7,120 bases of DNA from Piscirickettsiaceae bacterium (GCA_030620285.1 JAUXFA010000055.1:1-7120); one strand, 5' to 3'. Counted from the stretch's first letter, positions 1 to 6,439 are shown. The notes: generated by a model from the letters alone, not told the origin. Made by a program: numbers and translations.

Positions 1-41
1 AATTCTTTAACTTACAATTATAGAAAGGCTACATGTCTTGG

Positions 42-97
42 ACTTAAAATCCCTCGGCTTCACGGCCGTGCCGGTTCGATTCCGGCCCTAGGTACCA
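42..97 (+). repeat. tRNA-Leu(UAA) 3'-half fragment, copy 1
   Basis: This is the 3' half of a leucine tRNA. It contains an anticodon loop CTTAAAA (anticodon TAA at 45-47), the 3' anticodon-stem strand TCCCT, a long variable arm (CGGC...GCCG), a T arm GCCGG-TTCGATT-CCGGC, the acceptor strand CCTAGGT, discriminator A and an encoded CCA at 95-97. The long variable arm with discriminator A and this anticodon identify it as Leu. The 5' half is absent: the 40 bases before it have no D-loop motif, and the bases opposite TCCCT (TTGGA) mismatch at two of five positions. It is therefore not a functional tRNA. Bases 48-103 match 1281-1336 with only two differences, and a decayed third copy begins at 4079. 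Such 3' fragments are typical remnants of integration at a tRNA attachment site. Confidence 0.85.
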
Positions 98-109
98 TCT
101 TATATATGG

Positions 110-143
110 AAGCCTCAATGCTTAACGGTGTTGGGGCTTTTTT
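110..143 (+). terminator. Rho-independent terminator downstream of tRNA fragment 1
   Basis: An 11-bp stem is formed by 111-121 (AGCCTCAATGC) and 128-138 (GTGTTGGGGCT), with loop TTAACG and G-U pairs, followed by a run of six T at 138-143. The orientation fits the tRNA (+) direction. The stop codon of the minus-strand dioxygenase gene (142-144) lies inside this T-run. The same loop and flanks recur after tRNA fragment 3, so fragment and terminator were copied as one unit. Confidence 0.8.
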
Positions 144-1197
144 ATTGAGGAGTGTTTATTTGATATCCAGCATCAATCCAATTTGGCAGCCCTGAATGGC
201 TAATACAAATTAAGTTTTCCAGCCCCATAATTGAAAGATTAGTTAATGCAGTTTGCGCCCGCCTTCCAGAACGACAGTATATATAAACCCGCTTATATTG
301 CGTTAACTCTTCAATATATTGATCTTCGGTTCCCAACGGGATATTTTTACATCTAGGAATATGACCTTCAGCAAATTCCTCCGGAGTACGATTATCTACG
401 ATGAGTTCATCGGCATTATTTTCTCTCCATACTTTATAAAGATCATCCATTGAAAAGTCCTCGTGGACATAATATTGAGGATTAAAATTAATTCCACAAC
501 TTGTATTAGCCGGTATAGCCTCATTAATTTTCTTAGGTATTGCCAAATTTAAATTGTCCATAATGGCTATAAATTTTTCTTTAGAATTACCTTGCCCGAT
601 CCTCGGATTCCACTGCTTTTCTTCTCCAATAGTTGATTCTGCTCTGCCGTTATAATCATGGCAGGGGTAAACTCGAGTCTCATCCGGTAAGCTAAATAAC
701 TTCTGGGTAATGCTGTCATAAAGCATTGCAGAATCACCATGTTGAAAATCAGTTCTCCCGCAGCCCCTAATGAACAAGGCATCTCCCGTAAAAACCATGC
801 CATCAACATAGTAGCTCATACACCCACTGGTGTGCCCTGGAGTAGAAATAGCCTTGATGACATAATCCCCGAGAGCAAGTTCATCTCCATCTTTTATTCT
901 AATATCAATAGCCTGTATATCCGCCACATGTGCAAAAACAATTTGAGCGCCCGTATTTTGCCGAAGCATTCCGCTTGATGTTGAATGATCAGCATGGACG
1001 TGTGTTTCAATGGTATAAATGAGTTCAACCCCAAGCTCTTCGATCATTTTCACGTCACGATTAAATTGCTCTTTCACTGGGTCAATTATTGCCGCTTCTT
1101 GTGTCTTAGAATTAATTAACAGATAGGTATAGGTGCACGTTCCTCGGTCAAAAAGCTGCTTGATCAATAATGAAGGATAGGAATAGTGAATTGCCAT
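142..1197 (-). CDS. Persulfide dioxygenase-rhodanese fusion (ETHE1-like)
   Basis: The protein has 351 aa from the chosen start. Residues 1-240 form an ETHE1-type metallo-beta-lactamase-fold domain with HVHADH at 66-71, TPGH at 119-122 and FTGDALFIRGCGRTDF from 136. By analogy with ETHE1, the iron ligands should be H66, H122 and D139. Residues 250-351 form a rhodanese domain with the active loop CRSGRR and catalytic C308. In the family, the dioxygenase oxidises glutathione persulfide to sulfite and the rhodanese moves sulfane sulfur between thiosulfate and glutathione. This domain order is known in bacterial persulfide dioxygenase-rhodanese fusions. No signal peptide is seen, so it is probably cytoplasmic. 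The start at 1197 is chosen because GGAG (1207-1210) sits nine bases upstream and MAIHYSYPSLL begins the domain. A longer in-frame opening to 1296 would run into tRNA fragment 2 and is unlikely to be coding. The gene stands alone between two tRNA fragments. Confidence 0.93.
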   Translation of the reverse strand: MAIHYSYPSLLIKQLFDRGTCTYTYLLINSKTQEAAIIDPVKEQFNRDVKMIEELGVELIYTIETHVHADHSTSSGMLRQNTGAQIVFAHVADIQAIDIRIKDGDELALGDYVIKAISTPGHTSGCMSYYVDGMVFTGDALFIRGCGRTDFQHGDSAMLYDSITQKLFSLPDETRVYPCHDYNGRAESTIGEEKQWNPRIGQGNSKEKFIAIMDNLNLAIPKKINEAIPANTSCGINFNPQYYVHEDFSMDDLYKVWRENNADELIVDNRTPEEFAEGHIPRCKNIPLGTEDQYIEELTQYKRVYIYCRSGRRAQTALTNLSIMGLENLICISHSGLPNWIDAGYQINTPQ

Positions 1198-1280
1198 GGT
1201 TGATATCTCCATACACTGCTTTCTTTCACTGTTAACCCTATACTTTCCACAAACTTTGAGCAAGAGTACGTAATCATGGC

Positions 1281-1330
1281 AATCCCTTGGCTTCACGGCC
1301 GTGCCGGTTTGATTCCGGCCCTAGGTACCA
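1281..1330 (+). repeat. tRNA-Leu 3'-half fragment, copy 2
   Basis: This is a second copy of the tRNA-Leu 3' half. It starts inside the 3' side of the anticodon loop (AATCCC) and ends with CCA at 1328-1330. The match to copy 1 continues six bases past the CCA (TCTTAT). The two differences are in the variable arm (C to T) and in the T loop, where TTCGATT has become TTTGATT. That second change removes the near-invariant C56, so this copy could not fold as a normal tRNA even with a 5' half. The bases before it (GTAATCATGGC) are not tRNA-like. It separates the dioxygenase block on the left from the antiporter-htpX block on the right. Confidence 0.85.
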
Positions 1331-1342
1331 TCTTATTACATG

Positions 1343-1379
1343 AAAACCTCAGTGCCTTTTTCAGGTGCTGGGGGTTTTT
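1343..1379. terminator. Bidirectional terminator overlapping the antiporter stop codon
   Basis: A long hairpin pairs AAAACCTCAGTGCCT (1343-1357) with 1363-1378, with one bulged G and a 5-base loop. Five T follow the G run on the plus strand, and the matching A run at 1343-1346 gives a U-tract on the minus strand, so it can act in both directions. The stop codon of the antiporter (1361-1363) lies at the loop, and its last codons form one arm. The layout resembles the terminator after fragment 1, but the sequence differs. Confidence 0.75.
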
Positions 1380-2944
1380 ATTTCCAATTGCTGGCGAACA
1401 TGCTCGGCGAAACCGGCACCTGCCTCAGCATAGAAATTAAAACTGTCGTGAACCCCCACAGCCTCCAGAGCAACACGATCATCATCATGCTTAGCTACTG
1501 CAGTTATAGTACCGTCGTAGCCCACACCATTCAGAAATTTAACTGCCTGTTGCATATCACTCAGGCTAGGCATTGCTAACATGACCAAATGTAATTTCCT
1601 GATATCAACATCGTGCCAAAAATCAATATCATCTGCATCGCCTAATATTACCTGATGACCCGACTTTTTGTGACTATTGACCTTATCAAGGTCAGCATCA
1701 ATTCCACAAACTTTATCAGCGTAAGTTTCTCGCATTGCTAGATAAGCACCACTGCCAACCCTGCCCATTCCAACAACTAAAATTTCTGCATCGCCCAGAT
1801 CTGGTTTAACATAACCTGCAAGTCGTTTCCTTGTCTCAAAACGATGTAGATAATGCTCAATAGATGCATACAAACTATGTGCACGGGCATTCACAATCGA
1901 ACCAATAACAAAACTGAAAGACAGTGCAATAGCAATAATCATCAGCCATTGTTGTTCAATCAACCCTGCCCCAACACCTATTGCAGCAACGATCAAGCCA
2001 AACTCACTGTAGTTTGCCAAACTAGCGGTGCTAAGATAAGCCGTACGTACCCGCAAGCGGAATCGAGTAAGAATTCCGAAAAATAATATCGTCTTCAAAG
2101 GCAATACCAACAATACCAATCCAGCAGCAATGACTATATCGGACATAGTCGGTAGTGCATTGATACCTATTGAGAGAAAAAAACCAATCAAAAATAAGTC
2201 TTTAAAATTCAATAAAATGCGTGAGAGTTCACCTGACTTACTTTGCCCACTCAGCATTACACCTATAATGAGTGCACCCAAATCAGCCTTCATGCCTACT
2301 AGCTCGAATAGCTCGCCACCTCCGATAGCCATGAACATGCCGAACAATACCAGTACTTCACCATGACCACTGCGTTCCATAAAATAGTTAAGAAGTGGTC
2401 GAAAAAAAGGCAGACTTAATAATGCTAGTGCCCAGAGAGTAGGAGATTTATCCGTTGCCAGCGTAAGAAATATCACCGCGATAATATCTTGAATAATAAG
2501 AATACCAATCGCTACCTGACCATGGACAGACTTCATCTCACCACGGTCTTCCAAAGTTTTTACCGCGAATACAGTACTACTGAAGCTTAATGCGAAAGCA
2601 ATAACGGCTGCTGCCTGCCAATCCAGCGCTCCCAACCAAGAAAGCCCCATTAAAGTAGGCATCAATAATAAGCCAACAAGAACGATAATGAGTACTGTCA
2701 TGTGTGCAGCAGCCGTACCCCACACTTCTGGTGCCAGCAAGTTACGCAAACGTAATTTTAGACCAATAGTAAAGAGCAATAGGGTGATGCCCAAATCAGC
2801 GAACTTTTCTAATACTGCCCCTCCCTCAATACCCAAAGCATGCAAAGCAAAACCTGCGCATAAAAAGCCCACTAAGGGCGGAAGCCGAATTTGTTGAGCT
2901 GCAAAACCAAGTACTAAGGCTATTAATAACCAAAGAGGATCCAT
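1361..2944 (-). CDS. CPA2-family monovalent cation:H+ antiporter with TrkA-N domain (KefB-like)
   Basis: The protein has 527 aa. Residues 1-360 are a hydrophobic membrane domain with many transmembrane helices typical of Na+/H+ exchanger-fold CPA2 carriers, including the family segment with Q152-D153 (compare QD in KefB/KefC) and the stretch LFTIGLKLRLRNL near 57-69. Residues 386-500 form a Rossmann TrkA-N domain beginning AEILVVGMGRVG, with the glycine signature at 392-397 and an acidic end of the second strand (GIDAD, 414-418), which suggests NAD(H) or related nucleotide sensing. No TrkA-C domain follows. It probably exchanges K+ or Na+ for protons across the inner membrane. It is shorter than classical KefB/KefC and nearer YbaL-type proteins, so glutathione gating is not implied. 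The ATG at 2944 has a modest AAGG eight bases upstream and a good -10 box behind it. The last residues (IKTPST) are encoded by terminator sequence, so the natural tail may have been replaced. Confidence 0.9.
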   Translation of the reverse strand: MDPLWLLIALVLGFAAQQIRLPPLVGFLCAGFALHALGIEGGAVLEKFADLGITLLLFTIGLKLRLRNLLAPEVWGTAAAHMTVLIIVLVGLLLMPTLMGLSWLGALDWQAAAVIAFALSFSSTVFAVKTLEDRGEMKSVHGQVAIGILIIQDIIAVIFLTLATDKSPTLWALALLSLPFFRPLLNYFMERSGHGEVLVLFGMFMAIGGGELFELVGMKADLGALIIGVMLSGQSKSGELSRILLNFKDLFLIGFFLSIGINALPTMSDIVIAAGLVLLVLPLKTILFFGILTRFRLRVRTAYLSTASLANYSEFGLIVAAIGVGAGLIEQQWLMIIAIALSFSFVIGSIVNARAHSLYASIEHYLHRFETRKRLAGYVKPDLGDAEILVVGMGRVGSGAYLAMRETYADKVCGIDADLDKVNSHKKSGHQVILGDADDIDFWHDVDIRKLHLVMLAMPSLSDMQQAVKFLNGVGYDGTITAVAKHDDDRVALEAVGVHDSFNFYAEAGAGFAEHVRQQLEIKTPST

Positions 2945-2977
2945 GTCACACGCCTTATTTGAAGTATTACTGCAAAA

Positions 2978-3006
2978 ATTATAGCCCGAAGTAATGCCTA
3001 ATTACA
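2978..3006 (-). promoter_or_regulatory. Candidate promoter for the antiporter gene
   Basis: On the minus strand a perfect TATAAT lies at 2978-2983, about 35 bases before the ATG. The -35 position at 17-bp spacing (3001-3006, TGTAAT) is a poor match to TTGACA. A strong -10 with a weak -35, next to the palindrome just upstream, is the pattern expected for an activator-dependent promoter. The last point is inference. Confidence 0.5.
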
Positions 3007-3012
3007 CTTACT

Positions 3013-3045
3013 CTTGTCAGTATTAATTAACATACTACTGACAAG
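3013..3045. promoter_or_regulatory. Perfect 10-bp inverted repeat, candidate operator
   Basis: CTTGTCAGTA (3013-3022) and TACTGACAAG (3036-3045) are exact reverse complements separated by 13 bases. No T-run follows on either strand, so it is not a standard terminator. It lies in the 163-bp gap between htpX and the antiporter gene, centred about 58 bases upstream of the antiporter's predicted transcription start. That is a typical place for an activator dimer. No regulator gene is visible in the window, and the binding factor is unknown. Confidence 0.45.
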
Positions 3046-3107
3046 TCCACCTGAAAAACCAATGGGTGCTACTGCCAAAAATGACTCTCAAAAATATACT
3101 GTTTTTC

Positions 3108-4015
3108 TTATGATCGGCTCACTGCCCGCTTTTCCAGAGCAACTATTCTTGCTTCAATAGGCGGATGTGATGAAAACAATGCCATGATTCCACCTTTGTC
3201 ATTAATACCAAAAGCAGCCATTTGTTCAGGTAATGCTTCTGGCTCTACCTGTCCAAGGCATTTAAGCGCATTTAAGCGCATTTAAGCGCATTTATCATAT
3301 TTTGATGCCCAGCCAAATCAGCACCACCGGTATCTGCAATAAACTCACGTTTCCTCGAAAAATACATCACAATGGTTGATGCCAGTATGGATAACACAAC
3401 CTGAGCCACAATGACCGTGACGAAATAACCGATACCATGACCCTGATTATTTTTTAAGATTACACGGTCTACAATATGTCCAATAACCCGCGATAAAAAG
3501 ACCACGAAGGTATTAACAACACCCTGAATTAATGCCAGAGTCACCATGTCTCCATTGGCAATGTGGCTCATTTCATGCCCCACGACCGCTTCAATTTCTC
3601 CTTGCGACATACTATCTAGCAAACCTTGTGACACCGCCATCAGAGCATTATTTTTACTGGCACCCGTTGCAAAAGCATTCATAGCCGACGATGGGAAAAT
3701 TGCAACTTCTGGCATTTTTATACCAACGATTTTTGCCTGCTTTTCAACCGTGCCCACTAACCATTTCTCAATATTAGTGGTTGGGTTAGTAATGACTACC
3801 GCACCGGTCATACGCTTAGCCATCCACTTTGAAATCAGCAATGAAATAAATGATCCCCCAAAACCAATAACCCCTGACAATATGACTAACGCCTGAATAT
3901 TAAGATCTGAACCATTTTCAGCTAATATACTGTCAACACCTAACAGTCTCAGCGTAATGCTCAGCACCGCCATAATGGCGATATTCGTCATAATAAATAA
4001 CATTATTCGATTCAT
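3108..4015 (-). pseudogene. htpX: htpX, membrane zinc metalloprotease, disrupted by tandem-repeat expansion
   Basis: HtpX is an inner-membrane M48 protease that degrades misfolded membrane proteins. The readable part has 247 aa from ATG 4015. It shows two N-terminal transmembrane segments (about 3-25 and 42-62), the zinc motif HEMSH (H147, E148, H151), further membrane segments near 160-180 and 198-218, and the third zinc ligand region RKREFIAD (E224). The frame then reads MINALKCA and stops at 3272 inside a 10-bp repeat. Removing two repeat units restores ALKCLGQVEPEALPEQ and on through LFSSHPPIEARIVALE to a stop at 3108-3110. That adds 49 residues and gives 295 aa, close to E. coli HtpX (293). 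The catalytic residues survive but the conserved C-terminus is lost, so activity is doubtful. ATG 4015 is preferred to an upstream in-frame ATG at 4117 because MNRIMLFIMTN matches HtpX N-termini and the longer version runs into tRNA fragment 3. Confidence 0.9.
3258..3294. repeat. 10-bp tandem repeat (about 3.7 units) inside htpX
   Basis: The unit TTTAAGCGCA occurs three times in a row at 3261-3290, flanked by partial units GCA and TTTA. On the coding strand the unit is GCGCTTAAAT. The frame needs one unit, so the two extra add 20 bp. The inferred one-unit ancestor already contains AAATGC twice at 10-bp spacing (AAATGCGCTTAAATGC), which is a natural seed for slipped-strand duplication. Confidence 0.95.
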
Positions 4016-4051
4016 TGTCTTTCCCATTAAATTCTTAATAAATACGAGCCT

Positions 4052-4080
4052 AGCATACTTATTAATATATACAACGTCAC
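4052..4080 (-). promoter_or_regulatory. Candidate promoter for htpX
   Basis: On the minus strand GTGACG (4075-4080) and TATGCT (4052-4057) are separated by 17 bp, each matching four of six consensus bases. The -10 is about 37 bases before ATG 4015. The -35 box touches the first bases of tRNA fragment 3. No heat-shock sigma-32 or Cpx box was recognised with confidence. Confidence 0.3.
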
Positions 4081-4120
4081 TTAAAATCCCTTGGCTTCGC
4101 GGCAGTGCTGATTCCAACCC
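4079..4120 (+). repeat. tRNA-Leu(UAA) 3'-half fragment, copy 3 (degenerate)
   Basis: The match to copy 1 starts at ACTTAAAATCCC, including the anticodon TAA, and continues through the variable arm (TTGGCTTCGCGGCAGTG). Two deletions relative to copy 1 then remove five bases of the T stem-loop and eleven bases covering the acceptor end, CCA and the first bases beyond it. Substitutions also break the T stem. The similarity resumes at TTATATACG and carries on through the downstream hairpin. It is clearly older or less constrained than copies 1 and 2. It lies 64 bases upstream of the htpX start and marks the right border of the htpX-antiporter block. Confidence 0.75.
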
Positions 4121-4129
4121 TTATATACG

Positions 4130-4163
4130 AAATCCTCAATACTTAACGGTGTTAAGGCTTTTT
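4130..4163 (+). terminator. Decayed terminator downstream of tRNA fragment 3
   Basis: This is the homologue of the terminator after copy 1: CCTCAATAC, the same loop TTAACG, GTGTTAAGG, and a T-run ending near 4163. At least two stem positions are mismatched (T against C and C against A), so it is weaker. It points in the plus direction and precedes the molybdoenzyme leader. Confidence 0.55.
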
Positions 4164-4167
4164 ATTG

Positions 4168-4315
4168 GTGTCAAAGTCGAAATTGATGATGTTAAAGAAT
4201 GTTTAATCACACTAGTCCGTGCTTTTTATAATGTATCGTCGGGAAAAACGCCCGAGCGTATGTGGTGTATAGTCAGAATTCATAAATTTAACTCTCTAAA
4301 ACTAAGGGGTTAGCA
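4168..4315 (+). promoter_or_regulatory. Leader and candidate promoter of the molybdopterin oxidoreductase
   Basis: The gap between fragment 3 and the ATG at 4316 holds a TATAAT at 4227-4232 with no convincing -35, a small hairpin (TCGGG 4239-4243 with CCCGA 4251-4255) and a strong Shine-Dalgarno AAGGGG (4304-4309) six bases before the ATG. No FNR or molybdate-regulator site was recognised. An open frame without a start of its own crosses this gap and may be a gene remnant, but it resembles nothing known to me. Confidence 0.35.
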
Positions 4316-6439
4316 ATGCAAACAGCATCAAAAACTACCCATCATGGTGGATGCCCTCATGATTGTCCCGATACTTGCTCCATGGTCTATGAAGTTGAGG
4401 ATGGAAAACTACTCGGTGTTAAAGGTAATTCCGAACACCCTATGACGCGTGGCGGATTGTGCGTCAAGTTAAAAGATTATGAACAACGTCATTATCATCC
4501 TGATCGCGTGTTGTATCCATTACGCCGTACAGGGCCCAAGGGTAGCAAACAGTTTGAAAGAATTAGTTGGGATGAAGCACTGGATGAAATAACCACAAGA
4601 TGGAAAGCCATTATTGATGAGCATGGCTCGCATGCCATTATGCCCAATAGTTATCTTGGTAATCAGGGCTTAGTGCACGGTTTAAATGGTGGTGATGCCT
4701 TTTTTAATCGCATGGGTGCAACAGTTACTGAACGTACATTTTGTGGTGAAGGGTCATGTACAGCATGGTTATTGACTGTCGGCCCGACTGCTGGCGTTGA
4801 TCCTGAAAGTTTTATTCATTCTAAATACATCGTTATTTGGGCATGTAATTCAGTAAGCACTAACCTTCATCATTGGCATACTGTAAAAGAAGCTCAGAAA
4901 AAAGGGGCCAAAGTTATTGTTATTGATTCTTATGCATCGAAAACGGCAAAAGAAGCAGACTGGCATATAGCACCTAAACCCGGTACAGATGGTGCCTTAG
5001 CAATGGCGATGATTCACACCATCATAGAAGAAGGTTTAGTGGATCAAGATTATGTTGATAATTATACCGTCGGTTATTCGGAATTGGCAGAACGCGCTAA
5101 AGATAGAACACCTGAATGGGCTGAACAAATAACCGGTATTTCAGCTGAAGATATTCGCAAGTTTGCCAGAGAATATGCCACCACAGCTCCGGCTGCTATT
5201 CGTCTTGGTGTGGCACTAGAAAGAAGCTATGGGGGTGGTCAGGCTATTCGTGCCGTGACGTGCCTTCCTGCCTTAATCGGTGCTTGGCAACATGTTGGTG
5301 GTGGTGCACTACAATTCCCTGTATGGGAACATCCGTACAAATTCGATGTTATCAGTCGGCCAGATTTAATCCCAGAAGGCACACCTGTTGTGAATAATCT
5401 TCAATTGGGTCGAGTACTAACAGGTGAAATAAAGCTTGATACCCCCATTAAATCGATGATGTGCTGGAATACTAATCCAGTAACCCAAGCCCCTGAAACA
5501 AACAAAATTGTTGAAGGACTAAAACGTGAAGACCTGTTTATGGTATCAGCAGAACATTTCATCTCTGATACCGCCGCTTATGCTGATATTATTCTGCCGG
5601 CTTCTATGGGGGCAGAGATGGAAGATATGATTCTGTCATGGGGACATCTTTATCTAACCTATAATGAAAAATGTGTGGAATCTCCGGGTGAAGCTATTCC
5701 GAACAATGAAATTTTCCGACGCTTGGCTAAACGGATGGGGTATGAAGAAGAAAACTTCAAATGGTCAGATGCCGAATGTCTTGAAAACTATGTAGATTGG
5801 GATTCACCCGCATGTGATGGCATTGATCTAGAGTATATGCGAGAACATGGCTTTGCTCGATTAACAGTAGGCACTAAAGATGATCGTGTTCCACACAAAG
5901 AGGGTAACTTTCCAACACCGTCGGGCAAATGTGAATTTAAATTAGACGGTGCGACCAACTTTGTTGCAGGGCCCTTCCGCCAGATGTATGAAGGTTTCCA
6001 ATCTGACGAAGCACTGGATAGCCTGCCAGATTATGTTGCTTCTAGAGAAACTGCTGAAGCTGACCCAGAACTAGCTGCAAAATATCCTTTAAATATTATT
6101 TCACCAAAAAGTCATGGCTTCCTGAATTCCTGCTATGCCAATATGGACAATAAAATCAAAGGACAAGGTGAACAATTTGTTTTGATTCATGTTCTTGATG
6201 CCGATTCACGTAATATTCAAGAAGGTAATACTGTACGTGTATTCAATGATCGAGGTGCCTTTGAAGGCGTCGCTAAAATTACTGATGATGTGGCTTCAGG
6301 TATTGTCGTTGCAACATTGGGTTATTGGCGACAATTAAACAAAGGTACTGTCAACTGCATTAGTTCAGCAGAATTTGTTGATATGGGGCATGCACCCACT
6401 TTTTCAGACAATTTAGTGGAGATAGAGCTTGCCAATTAG
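4316..6439 (+). CDS. Molybdopterin oxidoreductase family protein (4Fe-4S, bis-MGD type)
   Basis: The protein has 707 aa. It belongs to the DMSO reductase/formate dehydrogenase superfamily (BisC-like). Residues 10-65 form the N-terminal iron-sulfur domain with C13-x3-C17-x3-C21-x27-C49. Residues 66-560 are the molybdopterin domain, with the ISWDEAL segment at 83-89, WNTNPV at 384-389 and ADIILPAS at 423-430. Residues 588-704 are the C-terminal dinucleotide-binding domain. The likely molybdenum ligand is a cysteine in FCGEGSC (C143 or C148; C148 aligns best by eye with the FdhF selenocysteine). There is no Tat signal, so the enzyme is cytoplasmic. The ATG at 4316 has AAGGGG six bases upstream. 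No partner subunits (electron-transfer or membrane anchor) are encoded next to it, so it may work as a single-subunit enzyme with a soluble partner. Substrate unknown. The nearest general type is the MopB_3-like group, whose members are often annotated only as oxidoreductases. Confidence 0.9.
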   Translation: MQTASKTTHHGGCPHDCPDTCSMVYEVEDGKLLGVKGNSEHPMTRGGLCVKLKDYEQRHYHPDRVLYPLRRTGPKGSKQFERISWDEALDEITTRWKAIIDEHGSHAIMPNSYLGNQGLVHGLNGGDAFFNRMGATVTERTFCGEGSCTAWLLTVGPTAGVDPESFIHSKYIVIWACNSVSTNLHHWHTVKEAQKKGAKVIVIDSYASKTAKEADWHIAPKPGTDGALAMAMIHTIIEEGLVDQDYVDNYTVGYSELAERAKDRTPEWAEQITGISAEDIRKFAREYATTAPAAIRLGVALERSYGGGQAIRAVTCLPALIGAWQHVGGGALQFPVWEHPYKFDVISRPDLIPEGTPVVNNLQLGRVLTGEIKLDTPIKSMMCWNTNPVTQAPETNKIVEGLKREDLFMVSAEHFISDTAAYADIILPASMGAEMEDMILSWGHLYLTYNEKCVESPGEAIPNNEIFRRLAKRMGYEEENFKWSDAECLENYVDWDSPACDGIDLEYMREHGFARLTVGTKDDRVPHKEGNFPTPSGKCEFKLDGATNFVAGPFRQMYEGFQSDEALDSLPDYVASRETAEADPELAAKYPLNIISPKSHGFLNSCYANMDNKIKGQGEQFVLIHVLDADSRNIQEGNTVRVFNDRGAFEGVAKITDDVASGIVVATLGYWRQLNKGTVNCISSAEFVDMGHAPTFSDNLVEIELAN

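Noticed and set aside
14..97. Complete functional tRNA-Leu at the left edge
   Set aside because: The 5' acceptor strand, D arm and D-loop motif are missing, and the anticodon stem has two mismatches; only the 3' half is present.
1198..1296. Longer N-terminus for the dioxygenase-rhodanese starting at 1296
   Set aside because: The extra 33 residues overlap tRNA fragment 2, resemble no ETHE1 N-terminus, and a good ribosome site supports 1197.
3013..3045. Terminator for htpX
   Set aside because: The hairpin is strong, but no T-run follows it on the minus strand, and it lies over 60 bases past the original htpX stop.
3258..3294. CRISPR array
   Set aside because: The 10-bp units are directly abutting with no spacers and lie inside htpX coding sequence.
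1340..3896. Several plus-strand open frames of 69-116 codons over the antiporter and htpX genes
   Set aside because: They are antisense to well-supported genes and their translations show no recognisable domains.
4016..4117. Longer N-terminus for HtpX starting at 4117
   Set aside because: The extension is translated tRNA fragment 3 and promoter sequence; MNRIMLF at 4015 matches the family start.
3957..4313. A 118-aa plus-strand gene ending just before the molybdoenzyme
   Set aside because: Its left half is antisense to htpX and the tRNA fragment; only the last ~50 codons look protein-like, and these lack a start.
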